The notes under the pieces: generated by a model
Seen by the model: the letters and a program-made list of their open reading frames with translations, nothing else
What the model was told of the DNA's origin: nothing
Databases searched by the model: none
Translations under genes and position numbers: made by a program
Source of the DNA: Gymnorhina tibicen
Taxonomy: Eukaryota; Chordata; Aves; Passeriformes; Artamidae
Reading direction: 5' to 3'
Length of the DNA: 64,000 nt
Assembly (NCBI GenBank): GCA_013399875.1
Contig: VXAZ01009664.1
Location: 1-64,000, forward strand
Shown here: in pieces, positions 52,145 to 63,819 of the stretch
How positions within the stretch are numbered: the stretch's first letter is position 1
How the letters are laid out: every line of letters begins with the position of its first letter

Positions 52145-52232
52145 AAAGAGAAAAAAACCCCAAAAATCTTTCTATCCTCTTTTTGATATTTGTATTTTTT
52201 CTTTTTTTTACTTTTTTGTTTTGGGGGGCGGG
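52145..52232. repeat. T-rich low-complexity tract ending in a G run
   Basis: Begins A-rich (about 52140-52160), becomes T-rich (52190-52222) and ends in GGGGGGCGGG at 52223-52232. The 94-codon minus frame crossing it is Lys-rich because of this composition. Confidence 0.7.
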
Positions 52233-52685
52233 TGGAAAATGTGGTTTGAGGAAATATTTCAATTTCAATAGAAAATATCCAACATACTACTTGTAAAAGT
52301 TCAGATAAAATGATGGATAACTCAAATAAGCCACTAAGTTGCTCAGCATCCTGAGGCATCCTAATTACTGCTTTAATTTTTATTAGTTTTAATTTCAAAA
52401 TCTTTGCATAATATATTGAAATAATGTATTAAAATAAACTTCCTTCCCTGCTAATTTTTAGAGCATTTAAATATTGTTCTTTGACCAGCCTATCAGGAGT
52501 TTCTACTGATGCAGTAAAATTTCAGACTAAGTGGTAAAACTTGTTGCTAGAAAATAATTTTGTATAGCTTTAGGTTTTTGACACACATTAAATGAACCCT
52601 CCAGATATCGTCCACAATCATGAAGTTTAATCCTGATATAAACAACAGATCATACATTTTTTTCCTATAAGGGCCCAAGGATAAG
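52233..52685. other. AT-rich noncoding DNA
   Basis: Nothing recognisable. Confidence 0.55.
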
Positions 52686-52730
52686 ATTTTGGGGGTTTAT
52701 TTGGTTGGTTTTTTGTTTTTTTGTTTTAAG
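52686..52730. repeat. G/T-rich low-complexity tract
   Basis: The plus strand is nearly only T and G ('tttgggggtttatttgg', 'ttggttttttgtttttttg'). It is the opposite-strand counterpart of the A/C tracts elsewhere in the window. Confidence 0.75.
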
Positions 52731-55244
52731 TCTGCTCTATCACCACAAAAAGACTCTGCTGTGAGCTTATGGTAAGTGGCTCCCTGAGCACTCACTGCAT
52801 GAAGCCACGTGCCTGATAAACACAACTGTGCTGTGTCGCTCCAGAAAAACTTCTAGTGCTGGATAAAATACATGTCCAATATCACTGCCAAGATGAGGAA
52901 TCTTTACATACTCTTGGGCATATATCACAGTTGTAGGGCATCACTTTTGAGTATATAAATTCTGGCTGCCACTTATTGTCATTGTGAACTCAGTGAGAGG
53001 GTTTTTTTCTTTCTTTTATGTTGAATTGTATGTTAAAATAGTAAACATTATAACCGAGGTAATGTGAAACAAGAAATACACCCTGGGTGCAAATTTGCAA
53101 TGTTTGATCTCAAAAAGTTTTGATTCCTTAAAAGTCTTGGCCTTGTAATTCAGACAACACACATTTTATCTCTGTGGACATAGCATAGCATCACTAAGCT
53201 ACTGACAGTACACATTTAGATTTGATAATCAGTAGAAATTAGATATCCAAATGTCTTTGAATATTTTCCCCACTTATTTGTTTATTGTTTAGAGAACTGA
53301 ACCATAACCAAAGATATCAAAAAGGTCTATTGACATGCCTTCTAGAAAAGACTGTTCATTTAGAAAGGGGAGAATAATGTATTATAATCATGCCCTTGAA
53401 GATGTCTGAACATCTTTAAATTGGAAATGCTGAGCTAAATAACTTCTCATTTGAAAATAAGTAAAATCTCCCTCATAAAACTTAAACTGATTTACCAAGA
53501 AAATGGCTGTGGATCCTTAAGAACAGAAATTTAACTTGAGCTGTAAAATGAAAAGTCTGAATTTTAAAAGTACCTTATATTCTCAAGAAGTGTAGGTCCC
53601 TTCATCTTTACTTTTGGGGGTTTACTTCTTCTTCTTTAGAAGAAAATTATATATACTGCAACTATCAGTTGACGGATGTGTTACAGATTTATCAATAGGA
53701 TGCTGAAACTGGTAAAACGAGCAAGACTCAAATCTCTTGTGGGTTTTGCACTGAATCTCAAATACACAGAATCGAGCAGCAAGGTAGTGAGAAGAGACAT
53801 TTCAGTGTTAGCAACAGGGTAGAGCTGTTGGATGTCTTTCAAATTATTATGCTAGTCCAGATATTTTTTGCATAACAAGAACATCTTTCATGTGTCAGAA
53901 CAGGTTTTGATTATAACTAAATAAGTGAAAGCAGGGATATGTTGATAAGGTCACCTTAAATGTAAAGTTTGGTCTGAGTTGTCTAAAGTATTTAAAGGAA
54001 CAGGGAAACCTGCTGATGAAGTGAGGAATTCAAAGAAAAAATATTGTAAACCATAATATTTTGGAGGAAAAAAAAAATCTCTGTCCTTAAAAAAAAACCA
54101 AAACAAACACACCAATATTGAGAAAAGAGATTCTTAATATAAAAAACCAAAATACCAGTAATGAAAAGTAAGTTTTGTTACTTACCATGAAAACTATTTC
54201 TCCAAACTCATGCTACTAAATTAGCTTTATTTTTTTAATTATGTTTATTACATTACCCAGGAAAACTTTGCTCTAGACATGTTTCAGTAGCCTCTGTCTG
54301 CTTGTAGTTGGATCTTCATGAAAGCTGTCATTTCATGCGTTCAGAACAAAGAAAAGAAAGTGTTGATTTGAAGAGCAGGTTATTATACAAAGATTGTATT
54401 TCCAATGAGTGAAAGTTGATTATAGGCTTAATTTATATATTTTTATATATTACATTATTTTTATGTAGTCTCACCCAGTAAGACTAGTATGTTTCTTTTA
54501 AATATTTCAGAGACACTCAATAGCTAAAATATTTGTATATCTGTCCTTTAAGATAAACTTGGAGGAAATAAACTGTATTAGTAATGGTAATTGAAAGACT
54601 TAGAGGGTTTAATACACTGCTGCAGCAATAAAAATTTCAGAGCTTCATGGATTGATTTTTAGATTTTTGCAAGAGATTCTAGAGCTCACCTTTGGACAAG
54701 GATTTGGAACCCACCTATACTGGACATTTTTTTCACCCTGGGTTTCCTCTTAGCACAAGGTGAAAACATGTTTTCTGAAGCCCAGTGTGAATGTTTCTAA
54801 ACACTTGTTTTCTCTTTTTCCTGATTTTCATTTGTTCTAGAAAAAAAAATTGCCTTTACATATAGTTTTAACCACTATGCTCCACCAGATGAAGTCCATG
54901 AAGTTTTGCTATAACTGCTGAAATGTGAATGATGCTGATGTTATAGCATTATCACACACACACATCTATATATAAAGCTCTCCCGAAGTGGGGACTGTCA
55001 TTTTCCTCTGTATTTGCATGAAGACAAGCTGCTAGGACTTAGTGATAAACTTGGAACAAGGGCTATGGATTTGTCATTTCACAATCATGAAAAACTTTGA
55101 AAATAAACCAGTGGAAGTATAAAAGTCCAATCTGAGTTGTAATAGCAGTGCAGTATAGGAAAGGCTGTTTCAGAGAATAAATATATTAAGCATACAGTGC
55201 TAACAACAATAGCAGAACCTTTAATACAGCCGTAAAAATGGTTT
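52731..55244. other. Noncoding DNA, no gene seen
   Basis: A moderately GC-richer block at 52735-52950 precedes a TATATAAA-like word at about 52954. An A/C-rich run lies at about 54087-54113. A (CA)n run of about five units near 54953 is followed by 'tctatatata'. No transcript evidence can be read from sequence. Confidence 0.55.
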
Positions 55245-55415
55245 AGAACCATAGAACCATTGAAGCAGAGAATAGTTTGGGTTACGAAGGACCTTTAAAG
55301 GCTGTCTAGTCTAACCCCCCTCCCGTGGGCAGGGAAACTTCCACTAGATAATGTTGCTCAGAGCCCCACCCAACTTGACCTTCAGTGTTTCCAGCGATGG
55401 GGCATCTACCACCAC
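55245..55415 (-). mobile_element. CR1 LINE 3'-end fragment (minus)
   Basis: Reverse complement of a CR1 3' UTR. From the left it reads 'agaaccatagaaccat' (the terminal repeat on the opposite strand), then 'agtttgggttacgaaggac', 'ctttaaaggctgtctagtct', 'aacccccctcccgtgggcag' and 'ttcagtgtttccagcgatgg'. The element therefore runs right to left with its 3' end at 55245. The copy is truncated on its 5' side near 55415. Confidence 0.88.
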
Positions 55416-56602
55416 TTTGGTACGTGCTCCATATAGATGCAGGCACAAACGTATTTTATATGTAGCAAACATTGTAGTAAAGATCACTGAGCTCATGTTG
55501 ATCAAAAATTGAGTGGCTTCATTAGTATCTTTTAAAACTGATAAATCCTGGTGATAGGCTAGTAGGCTATGCTGTCACAGGCCTAGGATCAGAGAAAGAG
55601 TCAGACAGTCTTTTTCTTCTGAGTTGTGTTTATGTGCTTCTGGAACATAAAAAGTGTGACTCACATCACATACCCTTCCATAAAAATCATATGCCCTCAT
55701 TTAGTCTAGTTCCAAAATTGCTCCAAGAACTTCAGTTTTCATGCTAGTACTGTTTTTAAGTTGTACTTTATAAAGGAAAGCCTTAGAGAATGGTCCAGCA
55801 CTGAAGTTTGTAACTTAACATTAAATAATTAAATTACAGTGTTAGGTATAGAAAAGTTAAGGTGATTTCTTTGAAAGCTAGGAGGCAAATCAAACCCCCT
55901 AAAGCCTGCTTTACTATTATTAATGGAGTATGATTTACAGAAAAACATAAGCATGATCTTTAAGCTCCTCTTATAATTGAGGGTCCTGATTCATGAGATT
56001 AGAACACAGGGACGTGGCAAAACCAGAGAGTCTACTTAACTAGACAGGGTCAGGGAAGTGCTTTTTTGTGTTTTAATCTTTTTTACTGTAATGCTACATA
56101 GACTAATTATTTAGATACCTTATGATGCCCAATTGAACAAAGAATGCATTAGTGTAAAACAGGTTTCTAGAATATGACTTCATTATGTTTTTTTTTCTAA
56201 AGTTTTATTTTACATGATCTATAGCACTCCTTAACCAACACCTCCAGGTGGGCTAGGAAAATATGATGTAAGGGAAGTGTTGCACAGCAATTTTCCATTT
56301 TTGTTTCCACAAATATTGAAGATTATTTATTTATTCATTTATTTTTTAAACATGCTTCCTCTGAACTTAGCAGTCTTTCTCCCCGCCTTCATTTCCAGGG
56401 TGTGTATACTTCTGGGTGTGTATATATAAATATGTATGCAGATTATGCACATATAAATAAAATCTACATAGATGACTGATACATTATCACAGCTGGAAAC
56501 TGAAATGTGAAAGGGGCTTAATCCTGCTTTTAACCATTTACTTGTTTTTCTGTGGAAAACAGAGTTTGGAAAAGCATCAGTTGTTCTACTTGTTTTAATT
56601 TC
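55416..56602. other. AT-rich noncoding DNA
   Basis: No gene. Part of the 112-codon minus frame at 56339-56677 lies in low-complexity sequence and shows no domain. A 'gtgtgtatatataaatatgtatg' stretch at about 56416-56440 is simple-sequence-like. Confidence 0.55.
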
Positions 56603-56660
56603 ATTGGGGTTTTTAGAATTTGTTTGTTTGTTTGGGGGTTTTTGGGTTTGGGTTTTTTTA
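56603..56660. repeat. G/T-rich low-complexity tract with G runs
   Basis: Contains (TTTG)n, then GGGGG, GGG and GGG separated by short T runs (56634-56652), with an earlier GGGG at 56606-56609. Four G runs could allow a weak two- or three-tier quadruplex with one long loop. That is inference only. Confidence 0.7.
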
Positions 56661-57229
56661 ATGAAAGTAATTATCATTACAACAATTTAATCATGGCACT
56701 TTTTTCCTTCGGAGTGTGGTGAAGGATGTTTTTTCTTCCTCTACTAGTCGAATCTTTGAACAGGTCTGGTTTTCATTTTAGAAATAAAAAAATCTTGTGT
56801 GCTTCCCCTCCCCTTTCCCCCATCCCAGATTCCTAAGTCTGGATGAGCAATATGAATAACAAGACCAAATAAAAGTCATCCCCTGAGAGAAATTATCTTA
56901 AAAACTGGAAATGAAAATATGCCAGAAATACAAAAGAAAACTCACCAGTATATATGCCTAAGACAAAAGTGTAATTCTATTTCTATTAGTAGTGTGTGTT
57001 GATATCAATGTTGGGGATTAATAATGTATATTCATCAAAAAAATCAAGTCCAATAGTATTGCTAATACAGATGAGAGAAATGTGGAAGTAATTAATTTGA
57101 TTTTCCCACGTCTTGCAGGCTACTTTGTGAGACTTCTAGTTACTCCAATATAAAATTTGAAATATTTTAAAGTTCTCAGCATTCCAGACAAACACGGTTT
57201 TCTTTTATTTCCTCTGTGTACAAATAACC
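56661..57229. other. AT-rich noncoding DNA
   Basis: A pyrimidine tract (C and T only) lies at about 56802-56826. Otherwise nothing is recognised. Confidence 0.55.
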
Positions 57230-57787
57230 CACTCCGAATCCTAGCTGGTTGCTAAGCATCCATCCCCAGGAAAGGCAGACACCAGGAAAAAACAAGTGAG
57301 TTCACATAGCTTAGGCCAGAATCAGAATCAAAACATTTTATTAATTTTATTAATGACATGCAATTAACCCACAGTGATCTATAGACTCAGGATCAATATT
57401 GGTAATATAACAGATAAATCATGTTACCGGACACTTAGAGAGAATTAATAAACAGTTACGTATCTCCCAGCCCCCATAAATCACCCCCAGAAACACACCC
57501 TCCCCCTCCTTCCCCAGCACATCCCAGTCCCCAGGTAACTCTTTACTGTCACTGGCCAGTGGCAAATACTCCCTGCCTTGGTGTGCATCCCTGCAGGTGT
57601 CCTCTTTCTAGCCATAGGCTGCTGTCTTACCTGGCAAATCTTCATGCTGCTTCTACGCCGCTTTTCAGGCTGGATGCCTCTGTATTTCTATTTCTTTTAC
57701 TCTATTCAACAGAATTTATGTTCTCCTCATTAATTCTCTGGATAACCCGGCTGATAGTGGCCTTCCTTTTGTTACATGGTTACAAGT
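57230..57787. other. Unidentified segment with C-rich core abutting a CR1
   Basis: The left half is AT-rich with 'acattttattaattttatta', which on the minus strand gives AATAAAA-type polyadenylation words. The right half (about 57470-57540) is C-rich ('acaccctccccctccttccc'). The abrupt composition shift, and the position directly against the CR1 start at 57788, suggest an inserted element such as a minus-strand solo LTR. I find no terminal inverted TG/CA pair or target duplication. The 76-codon frame at 57559-57789 is not recognisable. Confidence 0.3.
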
Positions 57788-58235
57788 AGGACATTGAGGC
57801 CCTGGAGCATGTCCAGAGAGCAGCAATGAAGCTGGCAAAGGGTCTGGAGCACAAATCTCCTGAGAAGCAGCTGAGAGAAGTGGGATTGTTTAGCCTGGAG
57901 AAACTGAGGCTCAGGAGAGACCTTATTGCTCTCTATAACTACCTGAAAGGAGGTTGTAGCAAGGTGCTAGTTGGTGTTTTCTTCCAAGTAACAAGTAACA
58001 GGACAAGAGGAAGTGACCTCAAGTTGCACCACTGGAGGTTTAAGTTGGATATCAGGAAAAGGTTCTTTACTGAAAGGGTTGTCAAACATCAGGAACAGGT
58101 CACCCAGGGAAGTGGTAGAGTTACCATCCATGGAAGCATTTAAAAGACATACAGATGTGATGCTTAGAGATATAGTTTAGTGGTGGATTTGGCAGTGTTA
58201 ATAGTTGGACTCAGTGATCTGAGAGGTCTTTTCCA
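57788..58235 (+). mobile_element. CR1 LINE fragment lacking the terminal repeat
   Basis: Plus-strand CR1 spanning the end of ORF2 and most of the 3' UTR. It starts within 'gaggccctggagcatgtcc', continues with 'gaagctggcaaagggtctgg', 'gtttagcctggagaaactga', 'ctctataactacctgaaagg' and 'ctcaagttgcaccactggag', and reaches 'ttggactcagtgatctgaga' and 'ggtcttttcca'. It stops there: the expected 'acc...ATTCTATGAT' end is missing, so both ends are incomplete. In one frame 105 codons remain open across the region (57826-58143), but they read through the 3' UTR and are not a protein. Confidence 0.93.
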
Positions 58236-59259
58236 TGGTACATGTGGAGCAGATCCCCTCCTGCCAGTTCTGTGCACATCACTCCCCACAGAGTCACAGT
58301 CCTGCCTGAAGAGGTGAGGTTACCTAGACCACCCCATGTGTGGATCATGTGAGCACCCCACAAAGATGTTTGTGTTACAGCTGCAAATGGTAAAACATTC
58401 CTCTGGGAAAAATCTTAGAACTGATTTCATACAGACATAATTTTTGTTTGTTCAACATGTGTCATTCTGTTCATTTTAGCATTTATAACCATACTTTGAG
58501 ATTAAAGTAATTCACCTGGGTGAAGACAAAGTGGGGAGGTGGCTGAAAGAGACACAGGATGCAACTTAGAGGGACAGCAGTAGAAAACTTCGGGTGTCTT
58601 AAGATTTTACTGCTTAAATACAAGGTGGTTATCCTGGAATTCCCAAAAGTCAAAGAGGTATGTGGTCACTTCTGCAGGAAAACTGTCCTGGCCCATTTTA
58701 GATATTTTAGACATTTTGTTTGGGACAAGATAGATTATCCTGTGTAAGTGATTATTTCTGTCCAAAAGATTTGAAAGGAACTTAAATTGATTATTGTGGA
58801 TTTACACAACCGTTTTAGACTTCTAAAGTTAGCTATGTAAACATACAGTCTTTACTGCCCATGAGTAGACATCAAAGCAGAAATTACTTGAAATGTCTGC
58901 ATCAAAGCGTAGTTTCCTATTGAATTCCACAAAATATTCCCAGTACAATACACAGTAGAATTCTATCTCTTTACATATCATGATCCAATGAAACAATAAT
59001 AAAAATGAGCTTCCAGCTGAAAGAAAGTTCCTCCACACCTCATTCTAGTTGTGGTGGATTTTTGAAAAATCTCTATATACCTGGAGCAAAGTGAGCATTG
59101 GTTTCAAGAGAAGGAGAGAGACAGTATTTGTTTCACAGATGATCCAAAAGAGTTTTGCTATAGGGACAGATTGTTCTCTAGAGTAAATTGGCATCTGCCT
59201 CTACACTTGTTATTCTTTACCACTGTTTGCCAATTTTGTTCATAAAAATCCCCAATAAT
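58236..59259. other. Noncoding DNA, no gene seen
   Basis: The first 150 bases after the CR1 are GC-richer than the rest and unidentified ('gtggagcagatcccctcctg'). Short frames at 58559-58747 and 58829-59038 have no domains. Confidence 0.55.
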
Positions 59260-59640
59260 GGGTAATCCAGCATCTTCCAGCAATTACTTTTTTCAATATT
59301 TAAGTTTTTAATATTTTTTTTTAGTGTTTAATATTTAAAATTTTTTTTGTAATGTCTAATCTAAATCACTTTAGCTAGTCTTATTCCCAAGTGAGATAGG
59401 GAGAATGGATTTTTCCACCCTTCTTTTCCTTGTGCGCAGCAATAGTTTGCATATTTGACAACTAGTGCTACATTTTCCTTCTGCATACCCTTCTCAAGAC
59501 TAAACACTAGCTGTTCTCCCTGTCTATCCTCATAATCATGATTTTCAGACTGTTGATCTTACCTGTTATTCATCACTGGATTTCCTCCAGCTGGGCCACA
59601 GCTTTCTTGAAACACTTTGTCCGAAACAAATGTTGACTTC
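59260..59640 (-). mobile_element. Eroded CR1 LINE fragment (minus)
   Basis: Reverse-complement CR1 text is clear at the right: 'cttctcaagactaaacact', 'tccctgtctatcctcataat' and 'tttcctccagctgggccaca' followed by 'gctttcttgaaaca'. These match the minus-strand reading of the conserved 'ttcagcctggagaag' region and the upstream ORF2 end. Farther left, 'taatgtctaatctaaatc' matches the 3' UTR. Many substitutions and T-rich insertions between 59290 and 59350 mark it as old. The left edge is approximate. Confidence 0.7.
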
Positions 59641-62098
59641 TTCAGTTAAAGGTGTTGCCTACATGCTTTTTAACCAGTCTTTCAACTGCTTTTAATGAGG
59701 AACAGTTGAACCAGATTTAAAAGAACGAAACTGGTTTTTTGTTTGTTTGGTTGTTATTCTTTTTCTGACAAAGGGTCTCATAATACAAAGACTGTAGTGT
59801 CAGAAATCATTAAGACTGATGTTACTTATCCTGTAAAAAAGCACATCAGCTCTTCTCATTACCATGTCTGCATGGCTCTGAAAACTTTGAGAACCTCCAT
59901 ATCACAACTATTTTTCAAAGCTTTCTGCTCATTGTAGCATTAGCTGATGGCAAAAGAAACTTATTTGTTAATTTATTTAATGAGGAAAAGGCCACAGCAA
60001 ATAATTCTCATTTACCTCAGCGACCTGGCATTGTAGTTGCTGGGATCAGGCCTTTGGTCAATGCCAGCTGTCTAACTTAATTTTCTACAATCTATGGTTT
60101 TTCACATTTGTGCATCTGTAAGTTTTCCAGCAGCTTCTTTGTGCCAGTGAAGAGAAATATTTCCAGATATTCTTGTTGCTGCATGTACTCTCACTGTACT
60201 TTTTTCCAACAACTCAGGTCAGAATTTAATATAACAGGACAATTTAGATTCCAAATATCTATGATGACTTTTAAACCCAGGATTAATGCTATTTAAATGG
60301 CTGTTCTTAATGGCCTTGGATTCTTATAACATTTATTATGCTAAATATAGAATTGCCTTGGGATGTGATATTGCATATTTCAGAATCTATTTGCACAGAT
60401 TGGAATGGAGCTTTGAATTGGTGACTATTGCATATATTATTGGGTAATAATGTTTATTATTATAATACTTGAAAGCTGATTTGACAAGTGCCAATAGGAA
60501 ACTTGTATTCCTGACAGACTGCCATACTTGTAATTCCTACAACTACAGAAAAAAAATCTGATGTAAAGGCTTATCTCTTTTCATTAAGAGAAGCTGGAAT
60601 AGAGAAAATAATAAAAATACAGCCATGCATGCTTGTTCAAAATTGTAAATAAAATTCTCTTCTTCTTCTTCAGTCATAACTTTCTGCGTTCCCTTCACTG
60701 AGTATTATCATACAAGGGTTTACTAGCAGATTGTTCCCTCAGAGAGTTCATTTAAATGAAATATATTCATAGACATTTGTAAACACAATTATTTGAACCA
60801 AAGCAGAAAAGTTGAGCTGATTCACTCCTGGAACAAAATATACTACGTGCCTCATGGATTCAGTCAAAGATAACCAATGACATTCAAAACTCCACTATTG
60901 ATTATTCTCATTTACTTCTTCCTAAACAATTTAAAAATAAGAGGTCTGTGAGATTATTGTGTGAATAGCAATTCAACTAGCAAAAAAAAAATCTAAGAAA
61001 ATTATAAAGAGCAAGTAATACAGAAGATGGACATGGAGAGAGAATAATTTATATGGAAAGGTTATGAAATATAGAACCCAGAAAACACCATTTGAAATTA
61101 AGAATAGATTTCAGAGTTGGAACAGGAATGGATAGAACTGATTTATGAAGCATGGAACTATATAAATTTGTTTAGAATGTGGAATCAGTTATATTATTCA
61201 GGTCTAGTGTGTTTATTACTTTAACCCATGATGCTCTGCTTCAGCTCTCAGAGTGACAACACATTAAATAAATATTCCCATCCTGTTGTTTCACTTAGGA
61301 AATTTGTATACTGCAAATATATTTCTGATGCCAGAAGACTAAAATATTTACTTGCAAATACAGTACATATAATGCCACATTGAAGCAAAATTTGCTTATC
61401 AGGTACAGGTATATTAGGTTTTTGATTTGGGTAACATTTTTCTCTACGACAATAACTATTTGGCAACAAGCAAGGTTTATTTTGCTGTAGTCACTGGTAC
61501 ATGTGAAATCTCTTTGTCATATCTCCCCAGACTCAGGACATGAAATACAGCAACAGATCCCTTTTCTTTTATCCTGCTTAATGGTATGATTTATTTAAAA
61601 ATAAAAGTGTTTAAAGCTCCAGGCATTCTGGGAAGTCACTGTGGCAGGTGTTCATTAATCCCAACAGCAGGTTAAAGTTGGTGGATGTAAGTAACTGGTG
61701 GAGTGAACAGGAACTGTATGAGAGAAGAACAAAATAGACTACAAACAGTAATAAACTGCAAGACTTTTGATGCAACCTGTAAAGGTAAATAATAGCTAGG
61801 GATCTTTGCTATGTTGCAATTGTCTTGAACTCACACTTTGTGATAAATAGAAGTATTATAGTATTTAGTTGCCATTTTCCATTCAAAATGAAATCTGTTT
61901 TAGTTTTTCACCCTTTTCTGGTCCGACGAATTACGAAGGCCTAAAATAAAAGCTGAATCTAAAATGTAGATTGGCAGCTACAGTATTATACAAATCAGTG
62001 GGTCTTTCATGTTTTGAGATAAAATTATGAAGAGTGGTAAGGCCAGAATTGCATAAGAAACTTAATATTCAGCCTCGATGAAGGAATTAAGTTTGGCA
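59641..62098. other. AT-rich noncoding DNA
   Basis: No gene. Short frames at 59743-59937, 60108-60296 and 61248-61469 show no domain. A (CTT)n run of about four units lies near 60657. The stretch 60285-60560 is complex, repeat-free AT-rich text of a kind often seen in conserved noncoding elements, but this cannot be shown here. Confidence 0.55.
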
Positions 62099-62240
62099 AC
62101 TGGTTAACAGCTCTGCGGTTTACCAAAAGCAGGATAGACATTCACACAGCTAAACCGCAAGGCTGGATGTGAACTTGCTTTGCTAAACTTTGGTCTCTCA
62201 GGTCAGTAGAAAAATGTGTTGCATAAGTTGTGGTTGACAC
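62099..62240. promoter_or_regulatory. Cluster of three RUNX-type motifs (candidate)
   Basis: TGCGGTTTA at 62114-62122 and its exact reverse complement TAAACCGCA at 62151-62159 form a 9-bp inverted pair 28 bases apart. A third core, TGTGGTT, lies at 62229-62235. All fit the RUNX consensus YGYGGTY. The surrounding text is complex and repeat-free. Motif matches alone do not prove binding. Confidence 0.3.
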
Positions 62241-63200
62241 AGGCAAACTTGTATGGTTTTGTAAACGGATTTACTTCATGTTGAAAGCGTAAAAGCATTT
62301 GAGATGATGTCTCTCATACCCTCCGTTTCAAAGCACTTTTCTCTGAACACGCATGTGTCTGCTTCTGAACAGACTTGAAAGAGAAACACGTTGTCCAAGC
62401 TTTAACCAATCTATTTCATCTCTGGTTTTCTAGTCCAAACTGTCTGTTATAATCCACTAACTTAGAAAGAACATAGGGATTTGCTTCCTTTCCTCCCCGA
62501 TGCTTTTTTGAGGAGATAACTTTAACTGATGATGGCATTCTCCATCCTAGACCTTTTTCTGGAGAGGACAGGATGGGGAATAAAGATCAAGTAGGAGAAG
62601 GTCACTGACCCCCTAGATTCAAATTTACAGGGACTGTTGAGGTTTTTTAAAATAGATACTAGTTTCTGCCTTCTATTAGAGACACAAATCCCAAGACTGG
62701 ATAGTATCCTGCCCTATCCACTAAAGTAACTATGAACCAAGGTACATGTAATGGAATTATTACACTCAAGGAAAATATTTTTTAATACAGCTGCTGTGAA
62801 GGAAAGACTGGAGATTCATGCTGCAGTGCCAGTATCACTAAGACTGTATCATAATGTTATTTAGGAAATTAAGGTGACACCATGCAGCTGCTGTGGTTTC
62901 AAACTTAAAACTGATTATTGATTGGTACACAAATATAATCCCAGGCATGACTCTCAATAGTATATGAGTTTTTCACTAAACTGAAGTGTTTTAATACTGA
63001 TAAACTCTCCCGTGTGAAACAGGCTTCATGTTCTTCAAAACATGTCTAGTAATAAGTCAGACCTATTGACCTGACACAATTCACAGCTAAAATGGTAGAA
63101 AAAAATCCAAATTCCTCTGGGTCTAACATTTGTAGCTCAGAATATTTCAGCTTTTTAAAATTATTATTTGTGAGTCCCTTTGTTTTTTTTTTAAATGTAG
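62241..63200. other. Noncoding DNA, no gene seen
   Basis: Unique sequence without recognisable repeat, RNA or coding content. Confidence 0.55.
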
Positions 63201-63335
63201 AATATACAGGTAGTAAATTGTCTATATTTCAAATATTTTTAATCATTCACTAATATTATATTGTATTAGTGAATAACTGCAATAGATATATGTATATACA
63301 AAATATTGTTATAATATAAAAATATAATACTACAA
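63201..63335. other. Very AT-rich patch
   Basis: Nearly all A and T, with 'gatatatgtatatac' and 'ataatataaaaatataata' runs. It holds the inverted repeat listed separately. Confidence 0.7.
63245..63274. repeat. Perfect 11-bp inverted repeat (hairpin)
   Basis: ATTCACTAATA at 63245-63255 and its exact reverse complement TATTAGTGAAT at 63264-63274 are separated by an 8-base loop (TTATATTG). It could form a stem-loop or cruciform. The context is extremely AT-rich, which raises the chance of random inverted repeats. Confidence 0.75.
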
Positions 63336-63819
63336 CATTATGGGAGAAATGAGACTCCTAGAGAAGAGGAGTAGACCGATATCGAACATACATCCCACGC
63401 TAAGATACTAAGCTGAATCTGAGACTATCATTCCCTTAACAGCTATTTATAGACTGTTATTTGTAAGATTACCCTTCAAAAGCCTTTTTTGTAATTTCAA
63501 AACTTCTTCAGGAGTTGTGGCAGAATAATTGAAGCTGAAGTAGTTATGGGAGAACTACCGCTACTAGAAAAGGAAGTATGATGAATCAAAGGAGTGACAA
63601 GCACAGCTCAAGGCAAGCCACAATTAGGACTCTTAGACAAGGATTTTAATAAAAAAATTGTCTTAATTTGAGAACTTAAAAACCCCTTAATTTTTTCAGG
63701 GAGTGATTTTATAACACTTTCTGAAATTTGACCTCTGGGTTTCACCAATTTATCTACATTATATTAAGCTAATTTTGCATCTCTATATTTTTGATGCCTA
63801 TGATAATCTTCTTAAAGAG
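63336..63819. other. Noncoding DNA before the terminal CR1
   Basis: No gene or repeat is recognised. Confidence 0.55.

Noticed and set aside
57826..58143. 105-codon ORF resembling part of a reverse transcriptase
   Set aside because: Its first part matches the CR1 ORF2 end region, but it continues through the CR1 3' UTR, so it is a fragment of a dead LINE and not a gene.
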